A stretch of 64,000 nt of DNA from Gammaproteobacteria bacterium. GTDB taxonomy: Bacteria; Pseudomonadota; Gammaproteobacteria; Eutrophobiales; Eutrophobiaceae. Both the position numbers and the translations under genes were made by a program. Each line of letters starts with the position of its first letter. Positions within the stretch are counted from its first letter, which is position 1. This document shows positions 16,466 to 27,320 of this stretch, piece by piece. A model generated the notes under the pieces. That model was not told the origin of the DNA and did not search any database. It worked only from the letters and a program-made list of their open reading frames with translations. The stretch covers positions 558,001-622,000 of the forward strand of contig SCUJ01000006.1 of the NCBI GenBank assembly GCA_004297165.1. The letters are read 5' to 3'.

Positions 16466-17644
16466 ATGAACCTGCCTCCCAGAACCGCGGTCGTCATCGA
16501 CTACGCGCGCTCGGCGATGGGCCGATCGAAGAACGGTTGTTTCCGGCAGGTGCGGGCCGACACGCTTTCCGCCGGATTGGTGCAGGGTCTGCTCGCGCGC
16601 AATCCTGCCATCGCCCCGGAGGCCATCGATGACATCCTCTGGGGTTGCGTCCTGCAACAGGCGGAACAAGGCGGCAACATCGCCCGCACCATCGGCCTGC
16701 TCGCGGGACTGCCCCACTCGGTCCCGGCGCAGACCGTGAGCCGGCTGTGCGGTTCCTCCATGACCGCCCTGCATACGGCGGTCGCAAATATCGGCACCAA
16801 TCTCGGCGACATCTACCTCGTCGGGGGTGTGGAACATCTTGGCCACATTCCCATGTCGGCGGCGGTCGATCCCAACCCGCTGCTGGGACTTTCCGTGGCC
16901 GGGGCCGCGGCCAACATGGGCTTGACCTCGGAATACCTGGCGCGCATCCACGGCATCAATCGCGAACAGATGGATGCCCATGGCGCCCGCTCGCATCGGC
17001 TGGCAGCCAAGGCCCGGGCGGAAGGCCGCTTCAGGTGCGAGATTATTCCCCTGCCCGGCCACGACGCGGATGGTTTCCCCATCCTGGTAGAACACGACGA
17101 GACCATCCGCTCCGAAACCACCATCGAGTCGCTCGCGGATCTGAAGCCGGTATTCGATCCCGTGCATGGTAGAATTACGGCCGGGACCTCCTCGCAGTTT
17201 TCGGATGGTGCCTCCGTGATGTTGATCATGTCGGCGGAACGCGCTCGGGATCTGGACCTGCATCCGCTGGCCCGCGTCGTCTCTCTGGGACTCGCAGGGG
17301 TGGACCCTTCGATCATGGGCTATGGTCCGGTTCCCGCCACGGAAAAGGCCTTGAAACGAGCCGGTTTGAAGATAGACGATATCGAGGCCATGGAACTGAA
17401 CGAGGCCTTTTCCGCCCAGGTGCTCGCGGTGCTCAAGGGCATGGGCATGCTCGAGGCCTTGGAGGGAAAGGTGAATCTCAACGGCGGGGCCATCGCCCTC
17501 GGGCATCCGTTCGGCTGTTCCGGTGTGCGCATCACCGGCGCACTGCTCACGGTCATGCGGGAACGGGACCTGACCCTCGGCGCCGCCACCATGTGTGTCG
17601 GTTTCGGTCAGGGGATTACGACAATTTTGGAAAGACTGCGATAG
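16466..17644 (+). CDS. Acetyl-CoA C-acyltransferase (thiolase, FadA type)
   Basis: The 392-aa protein carries all thiolase active-site signatures: the nucleophile in SRLCGSSMTALH near residue 92, NEAFSAQ near 342, GHPFGCSG near 359 and the second cysteine in MCVGFGQG near 378. It would cleave 3-ketoacyl-CoA with CoA to acetyl-CoA and a shortened acyl-CoA. A GGGGG sequence precedes the ATG. It forms a functional pair with the bifunctional enzyme encoded just upstream. Confidence 0.93.
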   Translation: MNLPPRTAVVIDYARSAMGRSKNGCFRQVRADTLSAGLVQGLLARNPAIAPEAIDDILWGCVLQQAEQGGNIARTIGLLAGLPHSVPAQTVSRLCGSSMTALHTAVANIGTNLGDIYLVGGVEHLGHIPMSAAVDPNPLLGLSVAGAAANMGLTSEYLARIHGINREQMDAHGARSHRLAAKARAEGRFRCEIIPLPGHDADGFPILVEHDETIRSETTIESLADLKPVFDPVHGRITAGTSSQFSDGASVMLIMSAERARDLDLHPLARVVSLGLAGVDPSIMGYGPVPATEKALKRAGLKIDDIEAMELNEAFSAQVLAVLKGMGMLEALEGKVNLNGGAIALGHPFGCSGVRITGALLTVMRERDLTLGAATMCVGFGQGITTILERLR

Positions 17645-17650
17645 ACCTAC

Positions 17651-18454
17651 ATGACGCTGCATTACGAAAAGAAAGACAAGATTGCCTGGCTGACGATCGA
17701 TCGGCCCGCCTCCCACAACTCCCTGGATCCGGACACGATCATCGCCATGTTGGAGGCGTGGGAGGATTACCGCGATGACCCGGACTGCCTCTGCGCGATC
17801 GTCACCGGCGTCGGTTACAAGGCCTTCTGCTCGGGCATGGATCTCGACGCGGTCATCCCGATCATGACCGGTTCCCGATCGCCTTCTAACGCGGCGGAAC
17901 AGAAGCTGGCTGAGCGGCCGGAGATCATCGATCAGGCCACACTCAGAAACTTCGAACTCTACAAACCCGTAATCGCCGCGGTGAACGGTTTCGCCATCGC
18001 CGCCGGCATGGAGATCGTCCAGGCGACGGATATCCGCATCGCCTCGGGGAATGCGAAGTTCGGGCTGCAGGAAGCGAAATGGGGGCTGTTCCCGCTGGGG
18101 GGCTCGACCGTGCGACTCCCCCGCCAGATCCCGTACAGCATGGCCATGGAGCTCATGCTGACCGGGGAACTCATCGATTCACGAGAGGCCGAGCGGATCG
18201 GTTTCATCAATCGCGTCGTGCGCCAGGAAAACCTGCTGGACGAGGCCGAACGGATTGCGCGCAGCATCGTCCGCAACGGCCCCCTCGCCGTGCGCCGGAT
18301 CAAGGAATCGGTGCTGCGTTGTTCGGGGCTGTCCATCGAGGCCGGTCTCGCGCAGGAGCAGATCCTCGGCCGCGAGGTCTTCAACAGCAAGGATGCGAAG
18401 GAAGGACCGCGCGCCTTTATGGAGAAACGCGAACCCCGCTTCACCGGGAAATGA
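17651..18454 (+). CDS. Enoyl-CoA hydratase/isomerase family protein
   Basis: This 267-residue single-domain crotonase has the oxyanion-hole segment AFCSGMDLDAV near residue 59. Both glutamates expected of a hydratase are kept: GMEIVQATD near 118 and LQEAKWGLFPLGG near 138. It starts six bases after the thiolase stop and ends two bases before the SDR start, so the three are surely one transcript. A second hydratase beside a FadB-type enzyme suggests a branched, cyclic or aromatic substrate needing its own hydration step. No BamA-like ring hydrolase signature was recognised. Confidence 0.9.
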   Translation: MTLHYEKKDKIAWLTIDRPASHNSLDPDTIIAMLEAWEDYRDDPDCLCAIVTGVGYKAFCSGMDLDAVIPIMTGSRSPSNAAEQKLAERPEIIDQATLRNFELYKPVIAAVNGFAIAAGMEIVQATDIRIASGNAKFGLQEAKWGLFPLGGSTVRLPRQIPYSMAMELMLTGELIDSREAERIGFINRVVRQENLLDEAERIARSIVRNGPLAVRRIKESVLRCSGLSIEAGLAQEQILGREVFNSKDAKEGPRAFMEKREPRFTGK

Positions 18455-18455
18455 G

Positions 18456-19220
18456 ATGCCCACCCGACTGTTCGATCTCAGCGGCAAGCTGGCCCTGGTG
18501 AGCGGCGGAAGCCGCGGCATCGGCGCCGCCGTGGCGAGACTACTGGCGGAACAGGGCGCGGAGGTCATCGTCGCCAGCCGCAAGCTGGCAGATTGTGAAA
18601 AGGTGGCCGAGTCGATCCGGAGCGCTGGCGGCAAGGCCACGGCCCGGACCTGTCACATCGGCAGACTCGAGGACATCGATCGTTTGTTCGAGGAAATCCG
18701 CGCCGACTGGGGCAGGCTCGATATCCTGGTGAACAATGCCGCGACCAATCCCTATTTTGGACATATCCTCGATGCGGACCCGACCGCCTTCCAAAAGACG
18801 GTGGATGTGAACCTCCGGGGATACTTCTTCATGTCAGCAGCCGCCGGACGCCTGATGCGCGAAACCGGCGGCGGTTCGATCGTGAACACCGCCTCCATCG
18901 GCGGCCTGCGGCCGGGCGCCGGCCAGGGCATCTATGCCATCACCAAGGCGGCCATCATCCACATGACCAGGACCTTCGCGAAGGAATGCGCGGAGCACAA
19001 CATCCGCTGCAACGCCATCCTGCCCGGCCTCACCCGGACGCGGCTCGCGACCGCGCTGTTCGAGGATGAAAACAATTACCAGCGGGAACTTGCCACAATC
19101 CCCATGCGCCGTCCCGCCGAGCCGGAGGAAATGGCCGGGGCAGTGCTGTATCTGGTGTCGGATGCCGCGAGTTACACCACGGGCGAATGCCTGGTGGTGG
19201 ATGGGGGTAACTCGCTGTAG
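18456..19220 (+). CDS. Short-chain dehydrogenase/reductase (SDR)
   Basis: The 254-aa classical SDR has the Rossmann motif SGGSRGIGAAV near residue 17, NNAATNP near 89, the catalytic YAITK near 157 with the preceding serine in NTASIGG, and the C-terminal TGECLVVDGG. It would oxidise a hydroxyl, or reduce a ketone, on a CoA ester or free substrate using NAD(P)H. It is the last gene of the operon. The start is set by tight packing after the hydratase stop. Confidence 0.92.
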   Translation: MPTRLFDLSGKLALVSGGSRGIGAAVARLLAEQGAEVIVASRKLADCEKVAESIRSAGGKATARTCHIGRLEDIDRLFEEIRADWGRLDILVNNAATNPYFGHILDADPTAFQKTVDVNLRGYFFMSAAAGRLMRETGGGSIVNTASIGGLRPGAGQGIYAITKAAIIHMTRTFAKECAEHNIRCNAILPGLTRTRLATALFEDENNYQRELATIPMRRPAEPEEMAGAVLYLVSDAASYTTGECLVVDGGNSL

Positions 19221-19290
19221 TTTAGCGGCATACAAGATTATCAGAATTAACCTACTTGCCAAATTATACCGGATGGTCTAATTTCCCGTC

Positions 19291-19587
19291 ATGGAGAAGG
19301 GAACTCCCCATTGCAAACTGACTATCGTCAAAGCGCTGGTCCAGGCAGGGAAGGTGCGAACTACGTATGCGGCACGCGCCGGGGCTAATGCCCTCGGGTT
19401 TGATTTTGCGGGAATACTGGCAGTGGTCATGGGATTGAAGTCCACGGACTTCTACAAGAGCATGACCACCCATGCCGATCACACGATCTGGCAGGATGTG
19501 TATCGCCCGAGTACCTCCGCCGGCGATGTGTATTTGAAACTTACAGTTATTGACGATGTGCTGGTCGTATCGTTTAAGGAGTTATGA
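19291..19587 (+). CDS. mqsR: MqsR-family mRNA interferase toxin
   Basis: The 98-residue protein matches MqsR: LTIVKALVQAGKVRTTYAARAGANALGFD at the N-terminus, then FYKSMTTHADHTIWQDVYRP and the final strand YLKLTVIDDVLVVSFKEL. MqsR is a RelE-fold ribonuclease that cuts mRNA and is neutralised by MqsA. Toxin-first order is typical of this pair. No strong ribosome site is visible, which would keep toxin output low. Confidence 0.9.
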   Translation: MEKGTPHCKLTIVKALVQAGKVRTTYAARAGANALGFDFAGILAVVMGLKSTDFYKSMTTHADHTIWQDVYRPSTSAGDVYLKLTVIDDVLVVSFKEL

Positions 19588-19589
19588 TC

Positions 19590-20003
19590 ATGAAATGTCC
19601 AACCTGTGGCGCGGCGGAACTGATCCATGACACCCGCGACCTGCCCTATACCTATAAGGGCGAAACCACTCTGATTCCGTCGGTGAAGGGCGATTTCTGC
19701 CCGGACTGCGCCGAAAGCATCCTCAACGCTGCTGAAAGCGACAGAGTGATGCGCGAGATGCGCGATTTCTCCAAACAGGTGAATGCCGCCGCTGTCGATC
19801 CGCAGTTCATCGCGAGTGTGCGTAAGAAGCTGAACCTTGACCAGCGCGAAGCGGCTGAACTATTCGGCGGGGGCGTTAATGCCTTCTCGCGGTATGAAAA
19901 CGGCAAGACCAGGCCACCGCTGGCGCTGGTGAAACTGCTCAAAGTGCTGGATCAACACCCGGACCTGCTCAACGAAGTGCGCGCAGCGTCATCCCTTCCG
20001 TAA
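19590..20003 (+). CDS. mqsA: MqsA-family antitoxin with zinc finger and HTH
   Basis: The N-terminus carries two CxxC zinc-binding pairs (CPTCG at residue 3 and CPDC near 37). The C-terminal half is an Xre/HTH domain (LDQREAAELFGGGVNAFSRYENGKTRP). This is the MqsA layout: the zinc finger binds MqsR and the HTH represses the operon. The ATG at 19590 is chosen because AAGGAG lies 8 bases before it; an in-frame ATG at 19584 sits too close to that site. It starts two bases after the toxin stop. Confidence 0.92.
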   Translation: MKCPTCGAAELIHDTRDLPYTYKGETTLIPSVKGDFCPDCAESILNAAESDRVMREMRDFSKQVNAAAVDPQFIASVRKKLNLDQREAAELFGGGVNAFSRYENGKTRPPLALVKLLKVLDQHPDLLNEVRAASSLP

Positions 20004-20005
20004 AT

Positions 20006-20095
<90 letters not shown>

Positions 20096-20245
20096 AATGG
20101 GGGCGCGAGGATACTCCATCCACCGTTGCGGATAAAGCCCATCCGGGGCCTGCGGGCAATCCCGGTAACTGTGAACCAAGTCTTGAAATTCATAGTCATA
20201 ACCCTCAGTATTAGGCATTAAGTCAACCCACGGAGACACCAGACA

Positions 20246-20917
20246 ATGAGTCAGACTCCTTTTGCAATCGCCCGATCGGAATCCTCCGTCCTCGCGACGA
20301 ATAAGGTCATCAGGAACACCTATATCCTCCTCTCGATGACGCTGCTGTTCAGCGCCTTCACCGCGTATATCGCAATGCGCATGGAAATGCCCTTCATGGG
20401 ACCCTTCGTCACGCTGGGCGGCTATTTCGGCCTGCTGTTTCTCACCCAGGCGCTCTCCCGTAGTGCTTGGGGCATCGCCGCCGTCTTCGCCCTGACCGGT
20501 TTCATGGGGCTCACCCTCGGCCCCCTGATCAACGCCTACCTGCAGGTCTTCTCCAACGGTGGCCAGTTGGTGATGACCGCCTTCGGCGGCACCGGCGTGA
20601 TCTTCCTCGGACTCTCGGGCTATGCGCTCACCACCCGCAAGGACTTCAGCTTCATGGGCGGGTTCATGATGGTCGGCATCCTGGTGGCTTTCCTCGCCGG
20701 CATCGGCGCACTGATCTTCAGCATCCCGGGGCTCGCGCTCGCGGTATCCGCCATGTTCGTGCTGCTGATGGCGGGAATGATCCTCTACCAGACCAGCGAA
20801 CTCATCCATGGCGGCGAGACCAATTACATCATGGCGACCGTCGGCTTGTATGTGGCGATCTACAATCTCTTCACATCGCTGCTGCATATCCTCGGCGTTT
20901 TTTCCGGGGACGACTGA
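20246..20917 (+). CDS. Bax inhibitor-1/YccA-family membrane protein
   Basis: The 223-aa protein has about seven hydrophobic segments after a short cytoplasmic N-terminus. It shows the bacterial YccA/YbhL features SVLATNKVIRNTYILLSMTLLFSA at the start and the C-terminal LYVAIYNLFTSLLHILG. E. coli YccA modulates FtsH. A TTGAAA at 20183 could be a -35 element. It stands alone between tRNA-Ser and pntA and is followed by a strong terminator. Confidence 0.92.
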   Translation: MSQTPFAIARSESSVLATNKVIRNTYILLSMTLLFSAFTAYIAMRMEMPFMGPFVTLGGYFGLLFLTQALSRSAWGIAAVFALTGFMGLTLGPLINAYLQVFSNGGQLVMTAFGGTGVIFLGLSGYALTTRKDFSFMGGFMMVGILVAFLAGIGALIFSIPGLALAVSAMFVLLMAGMILYQTSELIHGGETNYIMATVGLYVAIYNLFTSLLHILGVFSGDD

Positions 20918-20936
20918 CCTGTCCTGCATGACCTTG

Positions 20937-20966
20937 AAAAAACCCGGCGCATGCCGGGTTTTTTCT
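20937..20966 (+). terminator. Rho-independent terminator after the YccA-type gene
   Basis: An AACCCGGC-GCAT-GCCGGGTT hairpin with A-tract on the left and T-tract on the right begins about 20 bases after the stop codon. The symmetric A and T tracts would let it work in both directions. Confidence 0.92.
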
Positions 20967-21100
20967 TTGTGGATACCTCCGTGTCGCTATTTGGAGTTAC
21001 AGCCGGGGCTTATGACTTGATTCGGCAAGTATGCTAGTATCGCCAAGCTTTTTTTAACTATAAATACAATCCGTTAGCAACATGTGAGGGGATTTCCGGC

Positions 21101-22639
21101 ATGAAGATTGGCGTTCCGAGAGAGATATTCCCAGGCGAAAACCGGGTTGCAACCACGCCAGAGGCGGCGGAGAAGCTCATCAAGCTCGGATTCACCGTCG
21201 CCATCGAATCCGGCGCGGGGGTTAAAGCGAAATTTTCCGATGCGGCTTATGCCGCCGCGGGCGTCGAGATCGTCTCGGATTCCCGTTCCCTCTGGCAGGC
21301 CGCCGACATAATCCTCAAGGTACGGGCGCCCGGTTCCGGGGAAGTGGATCTGCTACGCGAAGGACAGACCCTGATCAGCTTCCTCTGGCCCGCGCAGAAC
21401 AAAGACCTCCTGGATCGATTGGCCGCGAAGAAGGTCAACATCCTCGCCATGGATTGCGTGCCCCGCATCTCGCGCGCACAGAAGATGGATGCCTTGAGCT
21501 CAATGGCGAACATCGGAGGCTACCGGGCCATCGTTGAGGCGGCGCAACACTTCGGCCGTTTCTTTACCGGCCAGATCACCGCCGCGGGCAAGGTCCCGCC
21601 GGCCAAGATCCTGGTCATCGGCGCCGGGGTCGCCGGACTCGCCGCCATCGGCGCCGCCAAGGGCATGGGCGCGATCGTCCGCGCCTTCGACACCCGGCCC
21701 GAGGTCAAGGAACAGGTGGAGAGCATGGACGCGGACTTTTTGCTGCTGGACTTCCAGGAGGACGGTTCGGGCGCGGGCGGTTACGCCAAGACGATGAGCA
21801 AGGAATTCATCGAAGCGGAGATGGCCTTGTTCGCGCAGCAGGCGAAAGAGGTCGATATCATCGTCACCACCGCGCTCATCCCCGGCAAACCGGCGCCTGA
21901 ATTAATCACGGAGGATATGGTTAAATCCATGCAGGATGGCAGCGTGATCGTGGACCTCGCCGCCGAACAGGGCGGCAATTGCAAGCTGACCGAACGCGAC
22001 AAGGTCGTGGTGAAACACGGCGTCTCCATCATCGGCTATACCGATCTGCCTAGCCGCCTGCCGACGCAATCCAGCCAGCTTTATGCCACCAACCTCCGGC
22101 ATCTCCTGACCGATATGTGCCCAGGCAAGGACGGCAAGCTGATCATCAACATGGAGGATGAGGCGATCCGCGGGGCTACCGTCATCAAGGCTGGGACCAT
22201 CACCTGGCCGCCACCGCCCCCCACGCTGTCCGTCGCCCCCAAACAGGCGCCCGCCATGGCCGTGGCCACGCCACATGCCGAGCACACACCGGCTGGCGGT
22301 CCTGGCGGAACAATCGCCGCGTTCGTGATCGGCGGGTTGGTCCTGCTGGGACTGGGATCGGTCGCCCCGCAGGAGTTCATGAATCATTTCACCGTCTTCG
22401 TGCTCGCCTGTTTCGTGGGCTACATGGTGATCTGGAATGTAACCCCGGCCCTGCACACCCCGCTCATGAGCGTGACCAACGCCATCAGCAGCATCATCAT
22501 CATTGGCGCCCTGTTGCAGATCTCCTCCGCCGATAAACTCATCATGCTGATCGCGGGTTTCGCCGTCCTTATCACCAGCATCAACATCGCCGGCGGTTTC
22601 GCCGTCACCCGGCGCATGTTGCAGATGTTTCGGAAATAG
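21101..22639 (+). CDS. pntA: NAD(P) transhydrogenase alpha subunit (fused alpha1-alpha2)
   Basis: The 512-aa protein has the alanine-dehydrogenase-like NAD(H)-binding domain I (start [20 protein letters not shown]; nucleotide motif [20 protein letters not shown] near 175), then a proline-rich linker near 370 and four hydrophobic segments at the C-terminus. The fusion matches E. coli PntA (510 aa). With PntB it couples proton entry to hydride transfer from NADH to NADP+, supplying NADPH. A GTGAGGGG sequence precedes the ATG. Confidence 0.96.
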   Translation: MKIGVPREIFPGENRVATTPEAAEKLIKLGFTVAIESGAGVKAKFSDAAYAAAGVEIVSDSRSLWQAADIILKVRAPGSGEVDLLREGQTLISFLWPAQNKDLLDRLAAKKVNILAMDCVPRISRAQKMDALSSMANIGGYRAIVEAAQHFGRFFTGQITAAGKVPPAKILVIGAGVAGLAAIGAAKGMGAIVRAFDTRPEVKEQVESMDADFLLLDFQEDGSGAGGYAKTMSKEFIEAEMALFAQQAKEVDIIVTTALIPGKPAPELITEDMVKSMQDGSVIVDLAAEQGGNCKLTERDKVVVKHGVSIIGYTDLPSRLPTQSSQLYATNLRHLLTDMCPGKDGKLIINMEDEAIRGATVIKAGTITWPPPPPTLSVAPKQAPAMAVATPHAEHTPAGGPGGTIAAFVIGGLVLLGLGSVAPQEFMNHFTVFVLACFVGYMVIWNVTPALHTPLMSVTNAISSIIIIGALLQISSADKLIMLIAGFAVLITSINIAGGFAVTRRMLQMFRK

Positions 22640-22649
22640 GGGGCGCGCG

Positions 22650-24044
22650 ATGCAAAACGGCATAGTCACGGTATCCTACATCGGCGCCACCATCCTCTTC
22701 ATCCTGGCGCTCGGCGGCCTCAGCCACCAGGAGACCTCGCGGCGCGGCAATCTCTACGGCATGCTCGGCATGGGCATCGCCGTGCTCGCCACGGTCCTCG
22801 GAATCGTCTCCAGCAACCACCACGTGATGCTGGCCGGAATGCTGATCGGCGGCGCGATCGGACTCGTGCTCGCGAAAAAGGTCGCGATGACCCAGATGCC
22901 CGAGCTCGTGGCCATCCTCCACAGCCTTGTGGGACTCGCCGCGGTGCTGGTGGGCTTCGTCAATTTTCTCGAACACAATCCCGACATCACCGGCGTGAAC
23001 CGGACCATCCACGATGTCGAGACCTATCTAGGGATCCTCATCGGGGCGATCACGCTTTCGGGCTCAGTAGTCGCCTTCGGCAAACTCTCCGGGAAGATCG
23101 GCGGCAAGCCCGTCCTGCTGCCGGGCCGTCACTGGATGAATCTCACATTGCTGGCGGTCGTGATCTATTCCGGTTACTTGTTCGTTGGGCAGTCTGCCGC
23201 AGGTGGCGGACTGTCGCCGTTGATCGTCATGACGGTGCTGTCCCTGCTGTTCGGGATTCACATGGTGATGGCGATCGGCGGCGCGGACATGCCGGTGGTG
23301 GTCTCCATGCTGAACAGCTACTCGGGTTGGGCCGCGGCGGCCACGGGGTTCATGCTGAATAATGACCTGCTGATCGTGGTCGGCGCGCTGGTCGGCAGCA
23401 GCGGCGCCATCCTGTCCTACATCATGTGCCGCGCCATGAACCGCAAATTCCTGGCGGTGATCGCCGGAGGATTCGGCACCGGCGGCGGTACGGTGGCAGC
23501 CACGGAACAGACCGGCGAGGTCACGTCGGTCGACGCCGAGGAAGCCGCAGCCCTGCTGCTCGACGCCAAAGAGGTGATGATCGTCCCTGGCTATGGCATG
23601 GCCGTCGCCCAGGCCCAGCATACCGTGAACGAGATTACCCGCGCCCTGCGCGAGCGCGGCGTCAATGTGCGCTTCGGGATTCATCCGGTGGCCGGACGCA
23701 TGCCGGGCCACATGAATGTGCTGCTCGCCGAGGCCCGCGTCCCGTATGACATTGTGTTCGAGATGGACGAGGTCAACGAGGATTTCCCTGAGGTGGATGT
23801 CTCCATGGTCATCGGCGCGAACGATATCGTGAATCCTTCTGCTCAGGAGGAACCCAACAGCCCCATTGCCGGGATGCCGGTGCTCGAGGTCTGGAAGGGG
23901 CGGACCACCATCGTGCTGAAACGCAGTATGGCCTCGGGTTATGCGGGTGTGGACAATCCGCTCTTCTACAAGGAAAACACGCGCATGCTGTTTGGCGATG
24001 CCAAGACCAGCCTGGACAGCGTGTTGAAACATCTGCAAGGCTGA
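22650..24044 (+). CDS. pntB: NAD(P) transhydrogenase beta subunit
   Basis: The 464-aa protein carries about eight transmembrane helices followed by the NADP(H)-binding domain III ([16 protein letters not shown] near 310, [20 protein letters not shown] near 346, [10 protein letters not shown] near 391). Length and order match PntB. It begins ten bases after pntA and its stop overlaps the next gene's ATG by one base. Confidence 0.97.
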   Translation: MQNGIVTVSYIGATILFILALGGLSHQETSRRGNLYGMLGMGIAVLATVLGIVSSNHHVMLAGMLIGGAIGLVLAKKVAMTQMPELVAILHSLVGLAAVLVGFVNFLEHNPDITGVNRTIHDVETYLGILIGAITLSGSVVAFGKLSGKIGGKPVLLPGRHWMNLTLLAVVIYSGYLFVGQSAAGGGLSPLIVMTVLSLLFGIHMVMAIGGADMPVVVSMLNSYSGWAAAATGFMLNNDLLIVVGALVGSSGAILSYIMCRAMNRKFLAVIAGGFGTGGGTVAATEQTGEVTSVDAEEAAALLLDAKEVMIVPGYGMAVAQAQHTVNEITRALRERGVNVRFGIHPVAGRMPGHMNVLLAEARVPYDIVFEMDEVNEDFPEVDVSMVIGANDIVNPSAQEEPNSPIAGMPVLEVWKGRTTIVLKRSMASGYAGVDNPLFYKENTRMLFGDAKTSLDSVLKHLQG

Positions 24045-25219
24045 TGGCGCTCGCCGGTCACCCGCTGCTCCGCCTCGGCTTCCGGCCCTTTTTCCTGGGC
24101 GCCGGGGTCTACGCCGTTCTCTCCGTGCTCGTATGGATGGGGGTCTATGTCTTCGGCGTCGACCTCGCCTTCAACGGCATAAACCATATTTACTGGCATG
24201 GACACGAGATGATCTACGGCTATACCGCGGCGATCATCGCCGGGTTCCTGCTTACCGCGACGCAGAACTGGACCGGGCTGCGCATGATCAACGGCTATCC
24301 ACTGCTGGGCCTCTGGTCGTTGTGGATCCTGGCGAGGCTCGTCCCCTTCAGCGGGGGACTCGCGCCCCTTTGGCTGATGGCCGCCCTCGACCTCCTGTTT
24401 CAGGCCGGTCTCTTCATCAGCATCGCGACCCCGATCCTCCGCGTGCGCCAGTGGAATCAATCCCTCATCCTGCTGATCATCATGCTGACGCTCGTCAGCA
24501 ATGCGGTGTTTTATGCGGGACTACTCAGCGATCGTCCGTCTTTGATGAGCCGGGGGATCTATTCCGGTCTCTATCTCTTCATCGCCCTCATCATCTTCAT
24601 GAGCGGACGGGTGATTCCCTTTTTCATCGAGCGCGGCGTCGGCTATCCGGTCCAGCTCAAGGAATGGCCGTGGATCGATTATCCGGCGGTGGGTCTGTTT
24701 CTGGCCTTCTGGTTCGTGGAGACCTTCCTGAATCAGCCCAACCTTGCCTCCTGGCTGGCGGGGGCACAGGTCATCGTCAACGCCATCCGCCTGACCGGCT
24801 GGTATACCCACGGGATCTGGAAGAAACCGCTGCTGTGGATCCTGTTTCTCTCCTACGCGGCGTTCATCCTGGCGCTGCTCCTGAAATATCTGGTGATCTA
24901 TGGGGTCTCGCCTTACCTCGCCCTGCACGCATTCGGCTACATGGGCGTGGGTTGGCTCACCCTGGGGATGATCAGCCGGGTCATCTGGGGCCATACCGGG
25001 AGGGACATCAGCGAGCCGCCCCGTCAGCTCCCCTGGATCTTCGGCGCCCTCGTTGTCGGCGCGATCTTCAGGGTCGGGATACCGCTGTTCGAGACCAGCC
25101 ATTACGCCCTGTGGATCGGACTGTCTCAGGCCTGCTGGATCCTGGGCTTCAGTCTTTTCCTATACGTCTATGGCCCGCTGCTGGTCAGGTCGCGCCCGGA
25201 TGGGCGGCTCGACAGCTAA
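24044..25219 (+). CDS. nnrS: NnrS-family membrane protein
   Basis: This 391-aa polytopic protein has about twelve hydrophobic segments with the NnrS hallmarks LLRLGFRPFFLGAG at the N-terminus, YWHGHEMIYGYTAAIIAGFLLTA near 50 and GRVIPFFIERG near 190. NnrS proteins are haem- and copper-containing membrane proteins linked to nitric oxide stress and denitrification. Overlap with pntB suggests co-transcription. It converges on serS with no spacer, so there is no terminator between them. Confidence 0.9.
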   Translation: MALAGHPLLRLGFRPFFLGAGVYAVLSVLVWMGVYVFGVDLAFNGINHIYWHGHEMIYGYTAAIIAGFLLTATQNWTGLRMINGYPLLGLWSLWILARLVPFSGGLAPLWLMAALDLLFQAGLFISIATPILRVRQWNQSLILLIIMLTLVSNAVFYAGLLSDRPSLMSRGIYSGLYLFIALIIFMSGRVIPFFIERGVGYPVQLKEWPWIDYPAVGLFLAFWFVETFLNQPNLASWLAGAQVIVNAIRLTGWYTHGIWKKPLLWILFLSYAAFILALLLKYLVIYGVSPYLALHAFGYMGVGWLTLGMISRVIWGHTGRDISEPPRQLPWIFGALVVGAIFRVGIPLFETSHYALWIGLSQACWILGFSLFLYVYGPLLVRSRPDGRLDS

Positions 25220-26855
<1,636 letters not shown>

Positions 26856-26859
<4 letters not shown>

Positions 26860-27230
26860 ATGTTTCTCCCGATGACCATGCCCAGCCAGCAGCCGCCGAG
26901 GCACAAGGCGACGCTGAACAGGATATTGGCCGCCGCGCGCAGGTGTCCTCCCGCCTCTATGAGGGTCAAGGTCTCGATGGAGAACGAGGAAAAGGTGGTG
27001 AAGGCGCCGAGGAAACCAATCAACAGGCCCGCGCGCCACAAGGCGTCGGCATCGGTGCGTTCGAATAAAAGCACGTAAAGGAAGCCCATCGCGAGGGAAC
27101 CGGAGACATTCACTGCCAGCGTGCCCCAGGGGAAATCCCGGCCGAGCACGGCGTGAACCCAATTGGCCGCGGCAAAGCGGAAGAGCGCACCGGTCGCCCC
27201 GCCCGCGGCAATGCAGAGATACTGATTCAT
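26856..27230 (-). CDS. crcB: Fluoride ion channel CrcB/Fluc
   Basis: The 124-aa protein has four transmembrane segments and the Fluc signatures GGATGALFRF near residue 10, GTLAVNVSGSLAMGFL near 37 and GFLGAFTTFSSFSIET near 70. It would form a dual-topology dimeric channel that exports fluoride. The ATG at 27230 is chosen because the first helix begins directly after it. No fluoride riboswitch was recognisable in the 90 bases before it. Confidence 0.95.
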
Positions 27231-27320
27231 GTCCGCCGGATGCCCCCAGGAAATCTTGCGTAAACGATGCAACGAGTTTGCCAGATCAACCGCATTCCCG
27301 CCAGTTTCTGGCCACGCGAT

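Noticed and set aside
17651-18454. Enoyl-CoA hydratase as BamR or BamA
   Set aside because: It is too short for BamA, and no feature seen by eye separates a dienoyl-CoA hydratase from ordinary crotonases.
27231-27320. Possible fluoride riboswitch before crcB
   Set aside because: The 90 bases upstream on the minus strand lack the conserved pseudoknot pattern of crcB-type riboswitches, and crcB is inside an operon.
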